Positions 46,342 through 57,151 of a stretch of 64,000 nt of DNA are shown here, one piece after another. The position numbers were made by a program, and so were the translations under genes. The DNA is from Chloranthus sessilifolius (Eukaryota; Streptophyta; Magnoliopsida; Chloranthales; Chloranthaceae). Every line of letters begins with the position of its first letter. Within the stretch, counting starts at the first letter, position 1. Where the stretch lies: assembly GCA_021018995.1 (NCBI GenBank), contig CM037598.1:48623185-48687184 (forward strand), given 5' to 3'. The notes beneath the pieces were generated by a model. It worked only from the letters and a program-made list of their open reading frames with translations. It made no database searches and was not told where the DNA came from.

Positions 46342-46829
46342 AAAAATTGTTGGGGGATTTCAGTGTGCTAATTATTGTGTAATGAAAAGAAAGGAAATAA
46401 AATCAAAGTAAAACAGAGGATGGGTTCAGCACATCTAAAATATCCTAGACCTGTAAGATACAGGGTCCTTTGTAGCAAGTTTTAATAAGTAAGAGTTTGT
46501 CCCACAGGGAGTAGTGATCTAAACCTAAAGGGTGTATAGTAGACCTCTAGATCTGGCTACAGATCTAGCAATTCTAAGAAGAAAGAGAGCTTTTCGGGTG
46601 TCACTAGATCTAATTCTACAAAATTGAAATAAAACTAAACTAACAGATGGAGGAAGATGGATGGTAAAATAAAATATGAAATGGGGAGAAATAGACAGCT
46701 AGGGCCTGATTTTCATTGCAAAACAGATCAAGATCTGAGGATATGGAGCCATCCTTCATTTGGCTACATGCACAAATGCAAGGTATAAGAATCCGATCTA
46801 AACCAGTGGTTTGGATTCATCTTAAGGCT

Positions 46830-46937
46830 ATGATCTGTCCACTTCAATGGTCACAGATCATCTAATAGATTACCTCCATCCCTAGTTTGGATTGATCTTA
46901 TGACTATGATCTGTCCACTTAAATGGTCACAGATCAT
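46830..46937 (-). other. Two leader stem-loops in tandem, D LTR
   Basis: Copies at 46830-46861 and 46906-46937 both have perfect 9-bp stems (ATGATCTGT/ACAGATCAT) around GACCATTGAAGTGG and GACCATTTAAGTGG. They lie in a 76-bp tandem duplication. Confidence 0.8.
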
Positions 46938-47919
46938 CCAATAGATTTCCTCCTTTCCAATGGCTTCGATCAGAACAAGATAATCATTACAGATGTTATG
47001 GATGCAAGGCCACAGGCACAGACACTCACAAGCATATCAAACCCAAGGAAATCAGATGGTCATCAAGAGATCTATCAGTTAAGTGGGTGAGCTGATTAAC
47101 AAACTCCTCTCCACAAATCCGATCGAGAATCTAATGGGTCCATAAGATCTTTAGATTTAACTAAGCTTTAAAATCAATAATTTATTGCTTCAAACAAAAC
47201 AACTTACAATAAACTTATTCCCAGATCTGTAGTCTGTGCATCGATCCACATTTCTTGATGCCGAAATTACAATTACAAACCAGATCTAAGCTGCTATCTA
47301 GATCTAATCCAACAGGTTGGATTAGAGAGAGAAGGGGGAAGAGAAAAAGGAAAATAAAAACCTAAACTAAACCTAAATGAGCTAAGGAGAACTCAAGCTA
47401 TTCCTTTGTTTCTACTTTCCTTGCTGAAGAAAAATAGCAGAATAGATGGGTATTTATAGGTATGCAGTGATCCATGTGCTTTGAGTTGCAGCCAATCGGA
47501 AGAGAGGATTTCAGTTTAAGCTTAATCTCTGTTTAAGAGTTTCAACTAATCAGAGAAGAGATAGAGATCTGGTTTTGTTTGTGCCCAGCTGAGGCTAACT
47601 TGCATTCCCGCCAAAAATTAGGTCACACCCATGTGCAGAATTTCCTGTGTATTGGAGTTCTCAATCTGCCCTTGTCAACCACAAAATACCTGCTACTCAT
47701 CTTTATACTTGTTGTCCGCAAAATGGACCCAAGTTGCCCCTGCTGTCCATTACTCTTTCCAATTGCACACCTCAAGTGATTGCCCACAAAATAATTATTC
47801 TTGCTGCCCCAAAATGCCCCTACTGTTTGTCACCAAAATATCCCCAAATGGGCCCCATTTTCTTAAACTGTTGATATTAAATCTCATGGTTGCAGCTTGA
47901 AAGAATAGTTTGAAGCATT

Positions 47920-48760
47920 TCGATAGGTTAGCTATAGCCAAATGAACCCTTCGATAGGTTTTAATGGGAGGTTGCAGCAAGGAGCATATATATATAAATG
48001 TAGCTGCACTTAAGACGCCAGGTTTGAGGGGCTTTCTGAGAAATCGACGGTTGGATAGGATCTTGACTGCACATCGACAGATTGGAGAAGGTCGGAGGTT
48101 GGGCATCTCAACGGATTGAGATATTTAGGTGGTCAACAGGTGCTGTGAACTAGATTACAGTTGAAGCTTGCATGCAGGGGAGCTATCGTGAGGTTTGGTG
48201 AAGCCATTACTTCATCCTTTCGATAGGTTGAAGGCTTGGGAGCTCCATTTCGATAGGATTGAAGAGGTGGGGCTGCAGCTGGGTATTTCGATAGGTGCAA
48301 GTTGCTATTTCGATTGGATTGAAGGCTTCAACTGAGCAACCATCGATAGATTAGCTGCTTGGAAACAGCTAAACTCAACAGGATTAAAGGCTTCAGCTGA
48401 GCAACCATTCGATAGGTTAGCTGCTTGGAAATAGCTGAACTCAGCTGGATCGATGCTGCTTACCTTGCTGCACTGCTCCAGAGGATGGATAAGTGGAAGA
48501 TTGCAGCAACACTTTGAGAGGTTTGGGCTGCTGCTCGTGAGGTTTTTGCATGGGAGGCAGCTAATCTGCTCGGTAGGTAGCTGGGCTGTGCATGGGAGGT
48601 TTGAAGTGCTACAGATCGTGAGGTTTGTGGGGAATGCAAGTTGTGAGGTTGTCGACAGGTGCAATCTAGAGTTAAAACCAAATGTCGACAGGATGTTGGT
48701 TACTCCAAACGAGCTCCACAGCTTGGAAGTTTGAAGTCTGCTCCCATTCGATAGGTATGC
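47920..48760 (-). repeat. U3 array of TTCGATAGGTT motifs (D), with a 65-bp tandem duplication
   Basis: At least 12 copies of (T/A)TCGATAGG(T/A)T or TCGTGAGGTT-like motifs are present. Two units of about 65 bp run 48316-48380 and 48381-48446 (GGATT(G/A)AAGGCTTCA(A/G)CTGAG), showing how the array grows. Confidence 0.75.
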
Positions 48761-49332
48761 TGATGCTGCTGAAACTCTTCCTGACAGGATGCTGAAGCCA
48801 TGATAGTTCTACTTGAGAAGATGGGCGGGGAGATGCATCTATTAGTTGACAACTTTGCTGAAGAGCTAATTGGGGATGTCGGAGTTGCATAGAGCTGAAG
48901 TGTGCAGCTGCTATGAATGCACCCAATCTGAAAGTTTTGTTCCTATTCTCAATGTGCACATGGCTGCACTAACATGTGCATAGCTGAAGTTGATTCTAAG
49001 TTTGCCCAAGTGTGTACATAGCTGTCATCATGATGTCTTCAAGGCTTGCACAGCTGTCCTATTTTGAGTTCATCGGGAATGTAGGTTGCTGAAATGGACA
49101 CCAAGTTGTAGCTCAGAGGCTGCTTAGGCTGAAGGTACATAGTTTTCATGCAAGACTCACTTTCTTCTCATCTCATTTCTCTCTCATTGGCTCCTTTTTA
49201 CCACAAAACTGCACTAAGGCTGCACTTTCTTCCTAAACTGCAAAACAAGCTAAAAGTAATCATAAATAGCTCTAAGGCTTACCAAAAGCCAGGTTTAAAG
49301 GTGTAGAAAGTGGCAAAAATCAATGCTTAACA

Positions 49333-50240
49333 ACTGGCTCCCCTCTGTTTTACCTAGCCGACATCAGATGTTTAATCTGATCTCTTTGTAGTAATTGCAG
49401 CTTGAGGTTGAGTCATTACAGGCCATTTGTAGCAATGACCAGCTAAATATAAAGCGTTATTCATCCTGTTGCATGGTCCTTTTTGTGGGCACTAGTGAGC
49501 AGTTAGCCTTAGCAAAGCCCTTAGGATCTTATGGGTTGGAATACCTATAGATGTCAACCAGGTCTGTGCACATATCTGGGGAGATTGTAGCACTAGCATT
49601 ACATAATGCTACAATAGTATTCATGGCTGAATCTGGCCCAGTGGCTGGGGGAATGATCAGTCCACTCCTCTGGGTTAGATTGGCAATGTCTGTTTTAACC
49701 AATGGGATTTGACAGACTCTATCGGATACCCTGTGACCATTAGAGTGGACAGAGTATAGACCTAAGCGCACCCCAAATGGCATGGGTTAAACCGGATATT
49801 TTTATCTTGTTGAGGCTTTTAATAGCGTCACAGCAAGGAACATTGTAGAGACAGACTAAATCTGAGTTACATCACTGCTTTAACTCTAGTTTAACCTGCT
49901 TACTTCTCATAATTTTTATATTTTATTTTGGCACACACTACCCCCATCTTCCTCTTAACCCTTTCTTTAGGATAGGGCTATATTTTATTTCTCTACTTTT
50001 AAGATTAATTTCGTGTAGTCATGACACCCAACTCCCTTTCTTTAGGATTGACAGATCTGTAGCCAAATCTGGAGGTCTTGATCAATTTCTCTGTGAGACA
50101 AACTTTTACTTATCAAAACTTGCTACAATGGACCATGTATCTTGCAGAACTGTGTGTTTTAGACTTGCTGTAATGACCCATCTCCATATCTCCACTTTTG
50201 ATTTATTTTCTCCACTGATTTCTAATAAAATAGTAGCAGT
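49333..50240 (+). repeat. G: LTR fragment, R-U5 side
   Basis: This plus-strand sequence is homologous to the second half of LTR F: a CATCAGATGTTTAATCTGAT block near 49370, a leader stem-loop (49726-49757), the U5-side block AAACTTGCTACAATGGACC (about 50120) and AT-rich DNA to about 50240. No U3 or TATA box is present. It is the flank of the D insertion and must be older than D. Confidence 0.7.
49726..49757 (+). other. Leader stem-loop, LTR fragment G
   Basis: Arms ATACCCTGT and ACAGAGTAT have 8 of 9 pairs and surround GACCATTAGAGTGG. The 32-nt size is kept although the stem sequence differs from all other copies. Confidence 0.65.
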
Positions 50241-50606
50241 AGTTTGAGCTCGCGATCACAAAACCAAATAAAAAGAGAATAAAGAACAGGGTAGAAAGCC
50301 CTCTTTGTGAAAGCAACCCATTAATCAAAGAAAAAAAAGAAGAGAGAAGAAAAACAAAAAAAACTAAAAGTCTGTGTCAATATATAATAGCTCTTCTTTT
50401 TTTACAAATGCACCGCTTACACCATATCCCAAAAAATAGCCGGTATGATGTCTAGCTTGCTTTCTTTCCTTCCATTTTACAAAAAAAAAATGAAAACATA
50501 AAGAAAATATATATACCAAAAAGATGTGTGTATCTGTAAAGGGGTTTCTTACGCCCCTTTTCTGTGTTTATGATCTATGCAAAAAAGATGTATGTACAGG
50601 AGGGAC
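50241..50606. other. Gap with no gene seen
   Basis: This AT-rich stretch with A-runs lies between LTR fragment G and the end of the coiled-coil ORF. It probably includes the 3' untranslated part of the latter. Nothing else is recognised. Confidence 0.5.
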
Positions 50607-52109
50607 TCAACGGCCCAGCTTGCGCTTCAAGGCACTAATCTCAGCGTGAAAACCATCCTCCCGGTCATTTCGCTCGGTTAACCAACGACCATGCAAGCTC
50701 TTGTACCTCTTTCGAGAAGCATCGGTAGCCCCGTAAGCAACATTCAAGGACCCTTCAAGATGAAGGACCTCACTCTCAGCTACGCCAGCCCTAGTCTCAT
50801 CTACTTCTGCCCTAACTTTTTCTTGTGATAAAATCTCTTGCAGGACCCTCTTCTCATCCACCAAGAGCTCAATACGAGCTCGAAGCATAGTCTCTTTCTT
50901 TAGCGAAGGGCCTCCCATATCAATGATCTCTGTCTGATTCAGGTGATCAGCAGCAAGCTGCTCAACCAATAGCCAAGCCTCATACTCAGGGGAAGAGCGA
51001 ACCGAATCTCCTTGCTTCATATCGCACATCAGTGTCGACTGATGCATCTCCTAAAGAGCAGTGATCCGATCTATGTCCCTAGAGGACCCCTAGAAAAGAT
51101 CAAGTCACATAGAGGGGGTATTGCCTCGTAAGGCACCTGCTGAGAGCAGCCGAACTGACGCAACACCCGGAAGGGGAAGTAAAAGGTGCTGCCAGTCAAT
51201 CCTAAGAGAGTGACGCCCTCATGGTCTCTAGAACAAATTATTAGGAAGGACCGGTCCAACCAAGGGAGCCTACATATCAACTCGGCATCGGTCAACCAAA
51301 GCTTCAAAGTCGACAGTTCGCCCTACGGAAGTAAGTGACACCTACCTGAAAAGAATCGAGCCGCCTCCCCTCGGACAATATAAAAGTCTGGCATGGACCC
51401 CAAGATAGCCAGACTTGAAGTAGCAAAGGACATCCTCAGAGGCTCTCCACCTTACCCAGAGCAAATGTGTCAAGGCACCGGTACAGTCCAGCGAGAACCA
51501 AATGCATCACCGATCGGCCCCCAACCAATTCGATCAAAACATCACAGAGAGCTAAAGAGAAGCTCTCTCCCCTAGTAAAGAGAAGGACTTCTTAAATGAG
51601 GCTGAGAGCAAAGGCTTTCATGTTGAAGATGTTCATAACCGACAATTTTCGAAGACTTTCGTCACCGAAAAGTTCTTTGAGGAATTTGATCAAACACCTT
51701 ATGGGCCCCCCAACGAGACTTTTCTCATACTCAAATTTCTTAATCCTAGGGTAAGATGAATGGATTTAGAGTAGCCCGACTTCGGCGTGACTCTCGTGAG
51801 ACATCTATGAAGCTTTAGACCGGATAAATTAGATAGCTCCTCAAGGATTGGAGTTAACTCCCGCTTCCTAAAATCGAACACGTGGGCGTTTACATCCTAA
51901 AATGAGGCGGCCGCATGAAGTAGGTCCCACCGCGGGAGAACCTCAAGGAAGAAGGGCAGGCGCGATAGGCCAAGCCACTCAAGCTCAACGAGTTCTCTCT
52001 CATTCAGGCTCCCAAGCCAACCTTTATGAAAATTGGGCCCCAAACTCAAAGAAATGTGTAAATTGGTCTCGGGCCCTCCATGTAAGGTGGGGGTGGAAAG
52101 CAGGTCCAT
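50607..52109 (-). pseudogene. Decayed plant ORF, DUF7745-like with coiled-coil C-terminus
   Basis: On the minus strand the pieces are, in order, an N-terminal block (LPRWDLLHAAASF then VFDFRKRELTPILEEL), a middle block (GVTLLGLTGSTFYFPFRVLR, RQFGCSQQVP) and a charged coiled-coil tail of about 145 residues ending SALKRKLGR. This order resembles the abundant plant ORF annotated as DUF7745, which often accompanies Tat/Ogre-type retroelements. A likely start lies at 52109, about 135 nt after a TATA-like sequence (minus-strand TTATATA near 52250). The copy is heavily decayed. Assignment is from memory of the family and is tentative. Confidence 0.55.
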
Positions 52110-52278
52110 AGAAGTACAACATTCTTTCAAGGATATAGAAATCAATGTTTGTTGATGGACCCACCCTTGGGAAAACAAAGAGAAAAGGAATCAGTAAAAA
52201 AGACCAAGCCAAACAGAAAAGAGAGGGAATTTGGACTGGCTCGGGTATATAAGGCCCCACAGCTCCCCAGGCAAAAAC

Positions 52279-52348
52279 TGGACCAACTATTTGTTACGCC
52301 AGTGCAATTTGTCCCGGAGTAAGCCTGGCACAACTAATAGTTGCGCCA
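52279..52348 (-). promoter_or_regulatory. Paired near-palindromes upstream of the DUF7745-like ORF
   Basis: Two 23-nt near-palindromes of the form TGGCRCAACTA..TAGTTGYGCCA lie at 52279-52301 and 52326-52348, 47 nt apart. They sit just upstream of the TATA-like sequence near 52250. An equivalent pair lies upstream of the PMD gene (56253-56323). Confidence 0.6.
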
Positions 52349-52766
52349 GCACAAAAAAAAAAAACCCCAAGCCACTTTTTCAGAGTTTTTAGGAATTTTT
52401 GTGAGCCATTGCTGGCCCCCACAGCCTGCTGACTTGTTTCACCTGCTTTATAAAAATAGTTGCACCTAAGAGTTAAAAGGGAGTCTAATAGTTGAAATGA
52501 ATTTGATTCGTATGTAGGAAAAGTGCGCACCAAGGCATGCGACATCAAGGGCCACTTTCATGAGTAGTCATCAAGATCTTCCTGCAAGCAGTTGGGTATA
52601 TTCAAGAGAGAGATGGCATCACAATCAAAGAAGAGCACTAGACATGTCCAAATAGAAAATCATCCCATGCCACAAATATCTATTACAAACTTTGCAAAAA
52701 TCCCAATAAAATTGTCTTAAAAATTGCTAAAGTGTTTGAATTATTAAGAAATGTAGAAACTAGGGC
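52349..52766. other. Intergenic, no gene seen
   Basis: This stretch lies between the stop of the PMD gene and the palindrome pair of the next gene. It starts with an A-run next to the palindromes and is otherwise unremarkable. It probably holds the 3' untranslated region of the PMD gene. Confidence 0.5.
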
Positions 52767-55151
52767 CTAATCATGGCTGGCGCCCTTTGACTTCTTCCAC
52801 CGATGTGAGGGGCCTTGGTAAGTTCGCATGTCTCCCACCCGAGACCATGCCTGGGAATTCCTGCTAAGCAAAGATCGTGACTCCTTGACATGTGCACTCC
52901 ACAAGTCATAATCAAGATCGGAGATCAGGATCGATTGAAGAGCCAAGGAAGTAGAACCATTAAGAAAAACTACGCAGCGGGACACTCACCGTCTCCACCT
53001 CCCGAAGCTCCGAGATGTTACGATGATACACCACATACTCCATGGCCAAGTCAAAATCCTACATTCAGAGGGATAGGGTATCAGTTACTAGGGAAATCGC
53101 GAGACACACATTTTCAATGGAAGCTGAGACAAAGGAAGAACGGCCATGGAAAGGCTTACCCCTGGAATCACCTCAGGAGGAGGGACCAGGGCCGCTTCAG
53201 CGGAGATACACGCCTGTTTATCCACATCAGCACATAGGCCCAAGAGAAAGCTGTCACCAAGGCGTCTGAAGGTCCCATAAACCACGGTCGGATCACCACC
53301 AGGGGCACCAGCATGAGAGGTATCCGATGGACCAGCGCCAGAAGAACCCTTGCCTGAGGGACCCACACCCGAAGGCCCGCCACCTGAGGGACCTGCCCCT
53401 GAAGTATCAGCTATGCCCGCCGCTACCCCGCCTTCATTATCTGAGCCATCCCCTTGAGCAAACTTTGAACAAAATAAAAATTTGTTCATAAGGAACAAAG
53501 CTCGAATTAAAACAAAAGGGGGACTAATCTGAAAAAAGAAAAGGGAGTTACCTGCCCGCGTGGGCTGCCAAATGCAAGGAAGTTAGCGCTAGGGACAAAT
53601 CGCGGCAAGATGAACAGATATGGTAGGCACTCGTACCATATGTGATAATCTCCGGGCATAGGAAGGGCATGGATAGGGAGCCCATTATTAAGGAAAGCTG
53701 CTATGAGCTCCTCAACGCTGCTAATAGGGCCCATGACATCGGCCGGAGGGTCCATGGGTATGGCTTGATAACCCTGATACTAGTGCACCACCCCCCCCCC
53801 CCAAATAGTAAACCATCGCCACGCCCTATAAAAGAAAATAACGTGGCAGTTGTTGAGAAGGCGTGATGGACCTACGGCTGCCTGGTCCTAGAAGACGGAG
53901 TTGAGGTACGGATCATGGAGGATCTGTTCAAGTCAAGAGGTGGCCAATCAATCAGACAAGTAGCATAACAAATCAGGGAGAATTTTTGAGCTGAAATAAA
54001 CGGAGTTGAAAATGGCTTTACCTACTCAGGGACCATCAGGTCAAGTTGGGACCTCACGCCCATCTCTAGGTGCTTCAGGCCCACATCACGGTGCCGAGCA
54101 TGGTTCTAGTTGCTAAGAAGAGGGTAGGTGAATGCATCCAAGTGGAGAAGCGGGCACCTAGGATGGAAGTGGTGGTACCCCCATACCTGAGAGGAGCGGT
54201 GCATAAAAGGGTAGGTCAGTAGCATACAAAGAGCATCCAAGTGAAACTAATAAAAGCAAAATGTTAGGGATTACCTCCAATGCCACCCAAAGGCCAAAGA
54301 TGGATTTGGCTTCCCCGATAACGGCCTGGGCTATGCCATACATCAACGATGCGTATCCAGCCCCACCCCAGTCATGCCTATGGACGTCACCCCAGTTGTC
54401 CATAACGCTCAGCAATGCTAAGTTGACTCGACTGCCGCTCACATTAGTAAAAAGGGTCTTACCCAGTAGGAGAAGGAGAGTGATGCGGGCCAAGATGATC
54501 GCCCGCTTAGGCATAATGTAAAGCACCCTATCTGGCTGCCCCAGATCCACCAACTCATCAGCTGCAAAGAGGCTAGATAACCAAGACATATTAACCTTAG
54601 TGTCGTGTATCTGCCCACGAGAGGGATAGGCCCCTATCAATCGGATGATGTCCTCTCTACTTGGCACCGCGAGGCCCGCTATCAGTATGCCCCCCATCCT
54701 AATACCCATAATCATCACCCAATCAACAGGCGCCAGGGTCATCTCCGCATACGACATATAGAAGGTCATAGTCTCAGGGCAGAATCGCTCAATCAACACC
54801 TTCAGGTATGCCGCATAGGCCCTCATAGGAGGGCAAGATAGAAACTCCCCAAAGCCCACCTACGCCAGCAAGAACTTCACCACGGGGGAAAGAAAAGCTA
54901 GAAGGAAAGAAAAGTTGCGCAAAGAAAGGAAGAACTAAACGTATCTTTTACCTTGCCCGCTATGCCAAAATTTGAAATGTGAATATACTGTTGGTGTAGG
55001 AGGCCGACTCGGGCGGCGCCTCACCTTGCATTTCAAGCCAAGGGCCCACTTTCCACTCTATCCAAAAGAACTGCTCCCCCTGCGGGCCATAAACTATCAC
55101 AGACCTCTCCTCATGGCCCTCTTTGGGAACATATTCTTCGTCGCCGGACAT
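52767..55151 (-). pseudogene. Plant mobile domain (PMD, MAIN-like) gene, seven exons, disabled
   Basis: Exons on the minus strand, from GT/AG sites and reading frame, are 55151-54953, 54859-54275, 54186-54022, 53923-53552, 53462-53160, 53058-52990 and 52883-52767. Exons 2-7 are all multiples of three and introns are 88-106 nt, typical for plants. The product of about 600 residues starts MSGDEEYVPKEGHEER and shows PMD hallmarks: FGEFLSCPPM, IERFCPETMTFYMSYAEMTL, a WLSSLF segment, ARITLLLLLGKTLFTNVSGS, HDWGGAGYASLMYGIAQAV and KSIFGLWVALE. A Gly/Ser/Pro-rich region lies in exon 5, and the end is KSKGASHD. Exons 3 and 4 contain four in-frame stops, all TAG, and exon 1 carries a one-base frame change, so it is a pseudogene. 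PMD proteins occur both as host silencing factors (MAIN/MAIL) and inside transposons; which applies here is open. Confidence 0.7.
53791..53802. repeat. C12 homopolymer inside a PMD exon
   Basis: A run of 12 C on the plus strand (poly-G in the coding sense) lies in exon 4 of the PMD gene. Its length is likely to vary and may be a sequencing or slippage hot spot. Confidence 0.9.
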
Positions 55152-56250
55152 TTTGGGGCAGTAGAAAATAATCACATCAGAGCAGATCAGTGATAAATAA
55201 CCATTTTATGCTACACGCCAAAGAGAGGTAACTATACTCTCCCTCTTTCTGTTCCTTTTTCAGAAAATAAAGATACACACATAAAAAAAATCCCTTTTAG
55301 ATTGAAAATGCAAAAAATCCCGCTCCTTTTTATCTTCGAAAGTGAATGAAAATAAGGCAAATGTCCCCTTTCTTTATATGTTCAAAAATAAAGCAAACCA
55401 AAACAAAAGAAAACCCATCATCACTTCTTTATGCTCCCGAAATAAAAACCCAAAAATCTCTTTCTTTTATGCTCCTAAAAATATGAAAAAACGACAAAGA
55501 AGAGCCTTTCTTTTATATAAAAACAAAAAAAACAACGCGAAAACTTCAAAAAACCCCTTAGTTTGTGCCCAAAAAAAAATAACCAACACAATAATAAATA
55601 AATAAATGCCCTAGTTTTCAAAACAATAAAAAAGGGAGTGTATAAATCCCTTGTGAAGACAAAAATCATTTTCCTTAAACAAAATTAAAAAATAAGAAAC
55701 CAAAAATCTTTCTTTTTCTAATTAATTGTCAAAAAAAAAAAAAAACACAAAATCCAAAATCCTTGCTTTATGATTCCAAAAAAAAAAAAAAAACCAAAAC
55801 AAAGCCTCCTTCTTATCTAAAAAAAAAAAAAAAACCAACCAAAAGAGTATATATAAATTTAGGCACCAATAAAATCCGCAAAATAACAAAAATAGGGCAC
55901 CATTCATAAAAAAAATTACCAACACATCATCAATAAACAAGCATACAACAAAAATAAATCATTATTCATCAAAGAATGCAAGATCATGATCATATTTGCA
56001 AGAAAAAATAAGAAAAATCAGGAAAAATGAGTTTTAAACGGTTACCTTGTGAAGAAGAGGGGGTCTTTGATCTAGGGTGAGATGACGAACAAACAGAGCG
56101 AGCGAATGCCGGCAATGAGGCACGCGTAGAAGCAATGTAAAGGATCCTAGGGGAGGCCAGTTTTCCGTCTTGAAGAGAGGGGGAGAAAATTTTTCAAAAA
56201 CATGCCCTTGCTGCCCGAACTCAGGCTGCTTAAAAAATGAAACCCAACCA
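55152..56250 (-). other. PMD gene leader with a probable long 5' UTR intron
   Basis: A good minus-strand donor CACAAG/GTAACC lies at 56046/56045. The following 0.8 kb is strongly T-rich on the minus strand, as plant introns are. A possible acceptor (GTGTAG/CATAAA) lies near 55213, just before the PMD start at 55151. Plus-strand A-rich runs at 55730-55840 are part of this intron. The model is inferred from sequence only. Confidence 0.4.
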
Positions 56251-56252
56251 CC

Positions 56253-56323
56253 TGGCACAACTACTTGTTGCGCCAGGCAATTTTCGGACCTCTTTTGTCT
56301 TGGCACAACTAATAGTTGCGCAA
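56253..56323 (-). promoter_or_regulatory. Paired near-palindromes upstream of the PMD gene
   Basis: Near-palindromes at 56253-56275 and 56301-56323 (TGGCACAACTA..T(A/T)GTTGCGC(C/A)A) lie 48 nt apart, upstream of the putative leader exon. The pair repeats 52279-52348 in the same orientation, including part of the DNA between the two sites (GCAATTTNTC). Confidence 0.6.
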
Positions 56324-57151
56324 GCCACTTAGGAGCGGGTCCACGGGCCTGGTGCGGGTCGGGTGCATGACCCGGTCCCCCCTCTCTTTGTTTTGTCACT
56401 CCCGACAGATGCACACGCCCCCAAACGGTGTGTCGATCCTCATTCGACTTACCCGGGAAGCCGTGCTAAGAATAAAGTAGGCGAGAGCAATAAGCTTCCC
56501 GATCCTACATGGAAAAATGTGAAAAAGTCCAAAAAAAATGATGAAAAAATTTCCTACAGAAAAGCCAAATAATAATAGAATAACTCACATAAAATGGTAG
56601 AATAATTCACATAAAATAATAGTTCCAAAAAACTAGAAAAATCCCATAAAATGATAGCTTTAAAAGACCAAAAAATCACATAAAATAAAAACTTGAAAAT
56701 CTAAAAATCAATAAAAAAGGATAAAGAAAACCCCAAAAAAAATTTGCATAAAATAATAGAAGTAATGAAGTAATAAAATCAAATGAAATGATAACTCAAA
56801 AATAAAAAATATATAGAAATTAAAAATTAAAAAACAAATCATCAAAAAAACACATTAAATGATAAAAATCTAAAAATCACATGAAATGATAACTCAAAAA
56901 TAAAAAAATAAAAAAATATCATCAAAAAATCACATAAAATGATAAAAATCTAAAAATCACATTAAATGATAACTCAAAAAATAATAATAACAAATAAATA
57001 TAAAAATAGAAAAATCTAAAAATCACATAAAATGATAAAAACATAAAAATAGTGTCACATAAAACAATAAAAATATGTTTTGAAAAGACAACATGCACTC
57101 CTAAAAAGCGTCGCGACCTCTGTTCGCTTCGCTCGGTAGTCATGCTAAGTA
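56324..57151. repeat. A-rich degenerate repeat between two 37-nt direct repeats
   Basis: The stretch 56580-57070 is a degenerate array of AAAATCACATAAAATGATAA-like units. It is flanked by two related segments at about 56443-56479 and 57115-57151, both ending (A/G)TGCTAAG after a CG-rich core (CTCGGTAG or CCGGGAAG). No gene is seen. Confidence 0.6.

Larger units (their letters stand above)
42431..49332 (-). mobile_element. D: non-autonomous LTR element with long LTRs and a non-coding interior
   Basis: On the minus strand the order is LTR (49332-46348), primer binding site, a 1.45-kb A-rich interior without gag or pol similarity, the usual 3' region with the conserved hairpin, a polypurine tract and an LTR fragment (43195-42431) cut off by element C. 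LTR copies differ by about 7% by eye. With a 3-kb LTR and a 3.1-kb internal region it resembles a LARD- or TRIM-like derivative of the Athila branch that could only move with help from coding relatives. It carries TTCGATAGGTT-type U3 motifs. Confidence 0.82.
46348..49332 (-). repeat. D 5' LTR (right), complete
   Basis: This 2.99-kb LTR (minus strand) starts TGTTAAGCATTG and ends CCCAACA. U3 holds TTCGATAGGTT motifs (about 47920-48760), the TATA box (TATAAATA) is at 47451-47458, two leader stem-loops lie 76 nt apart, and the U5-side block is at about 46450-46510. The flank at 49333 belongs to another LTR (G). Confidence 0.9.

Noticed and set aside
52767-55151. Amber (TAG) recoding in the PMD gene, since all stops are TAG
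   Set aside because: No recoding signal or known plant precedent is seen, and a one-base frame change is also present. Decay of methylated CAG is simpler.
52279-56323. Terminal repeats of a 4-kb DNA transposon around the PMD gene
   Set aside because: The paired motifs are direct, not inverted, no target duplication is evident, and one pair sits at a promoter. It is kept as a finding, not called as transposon ends.
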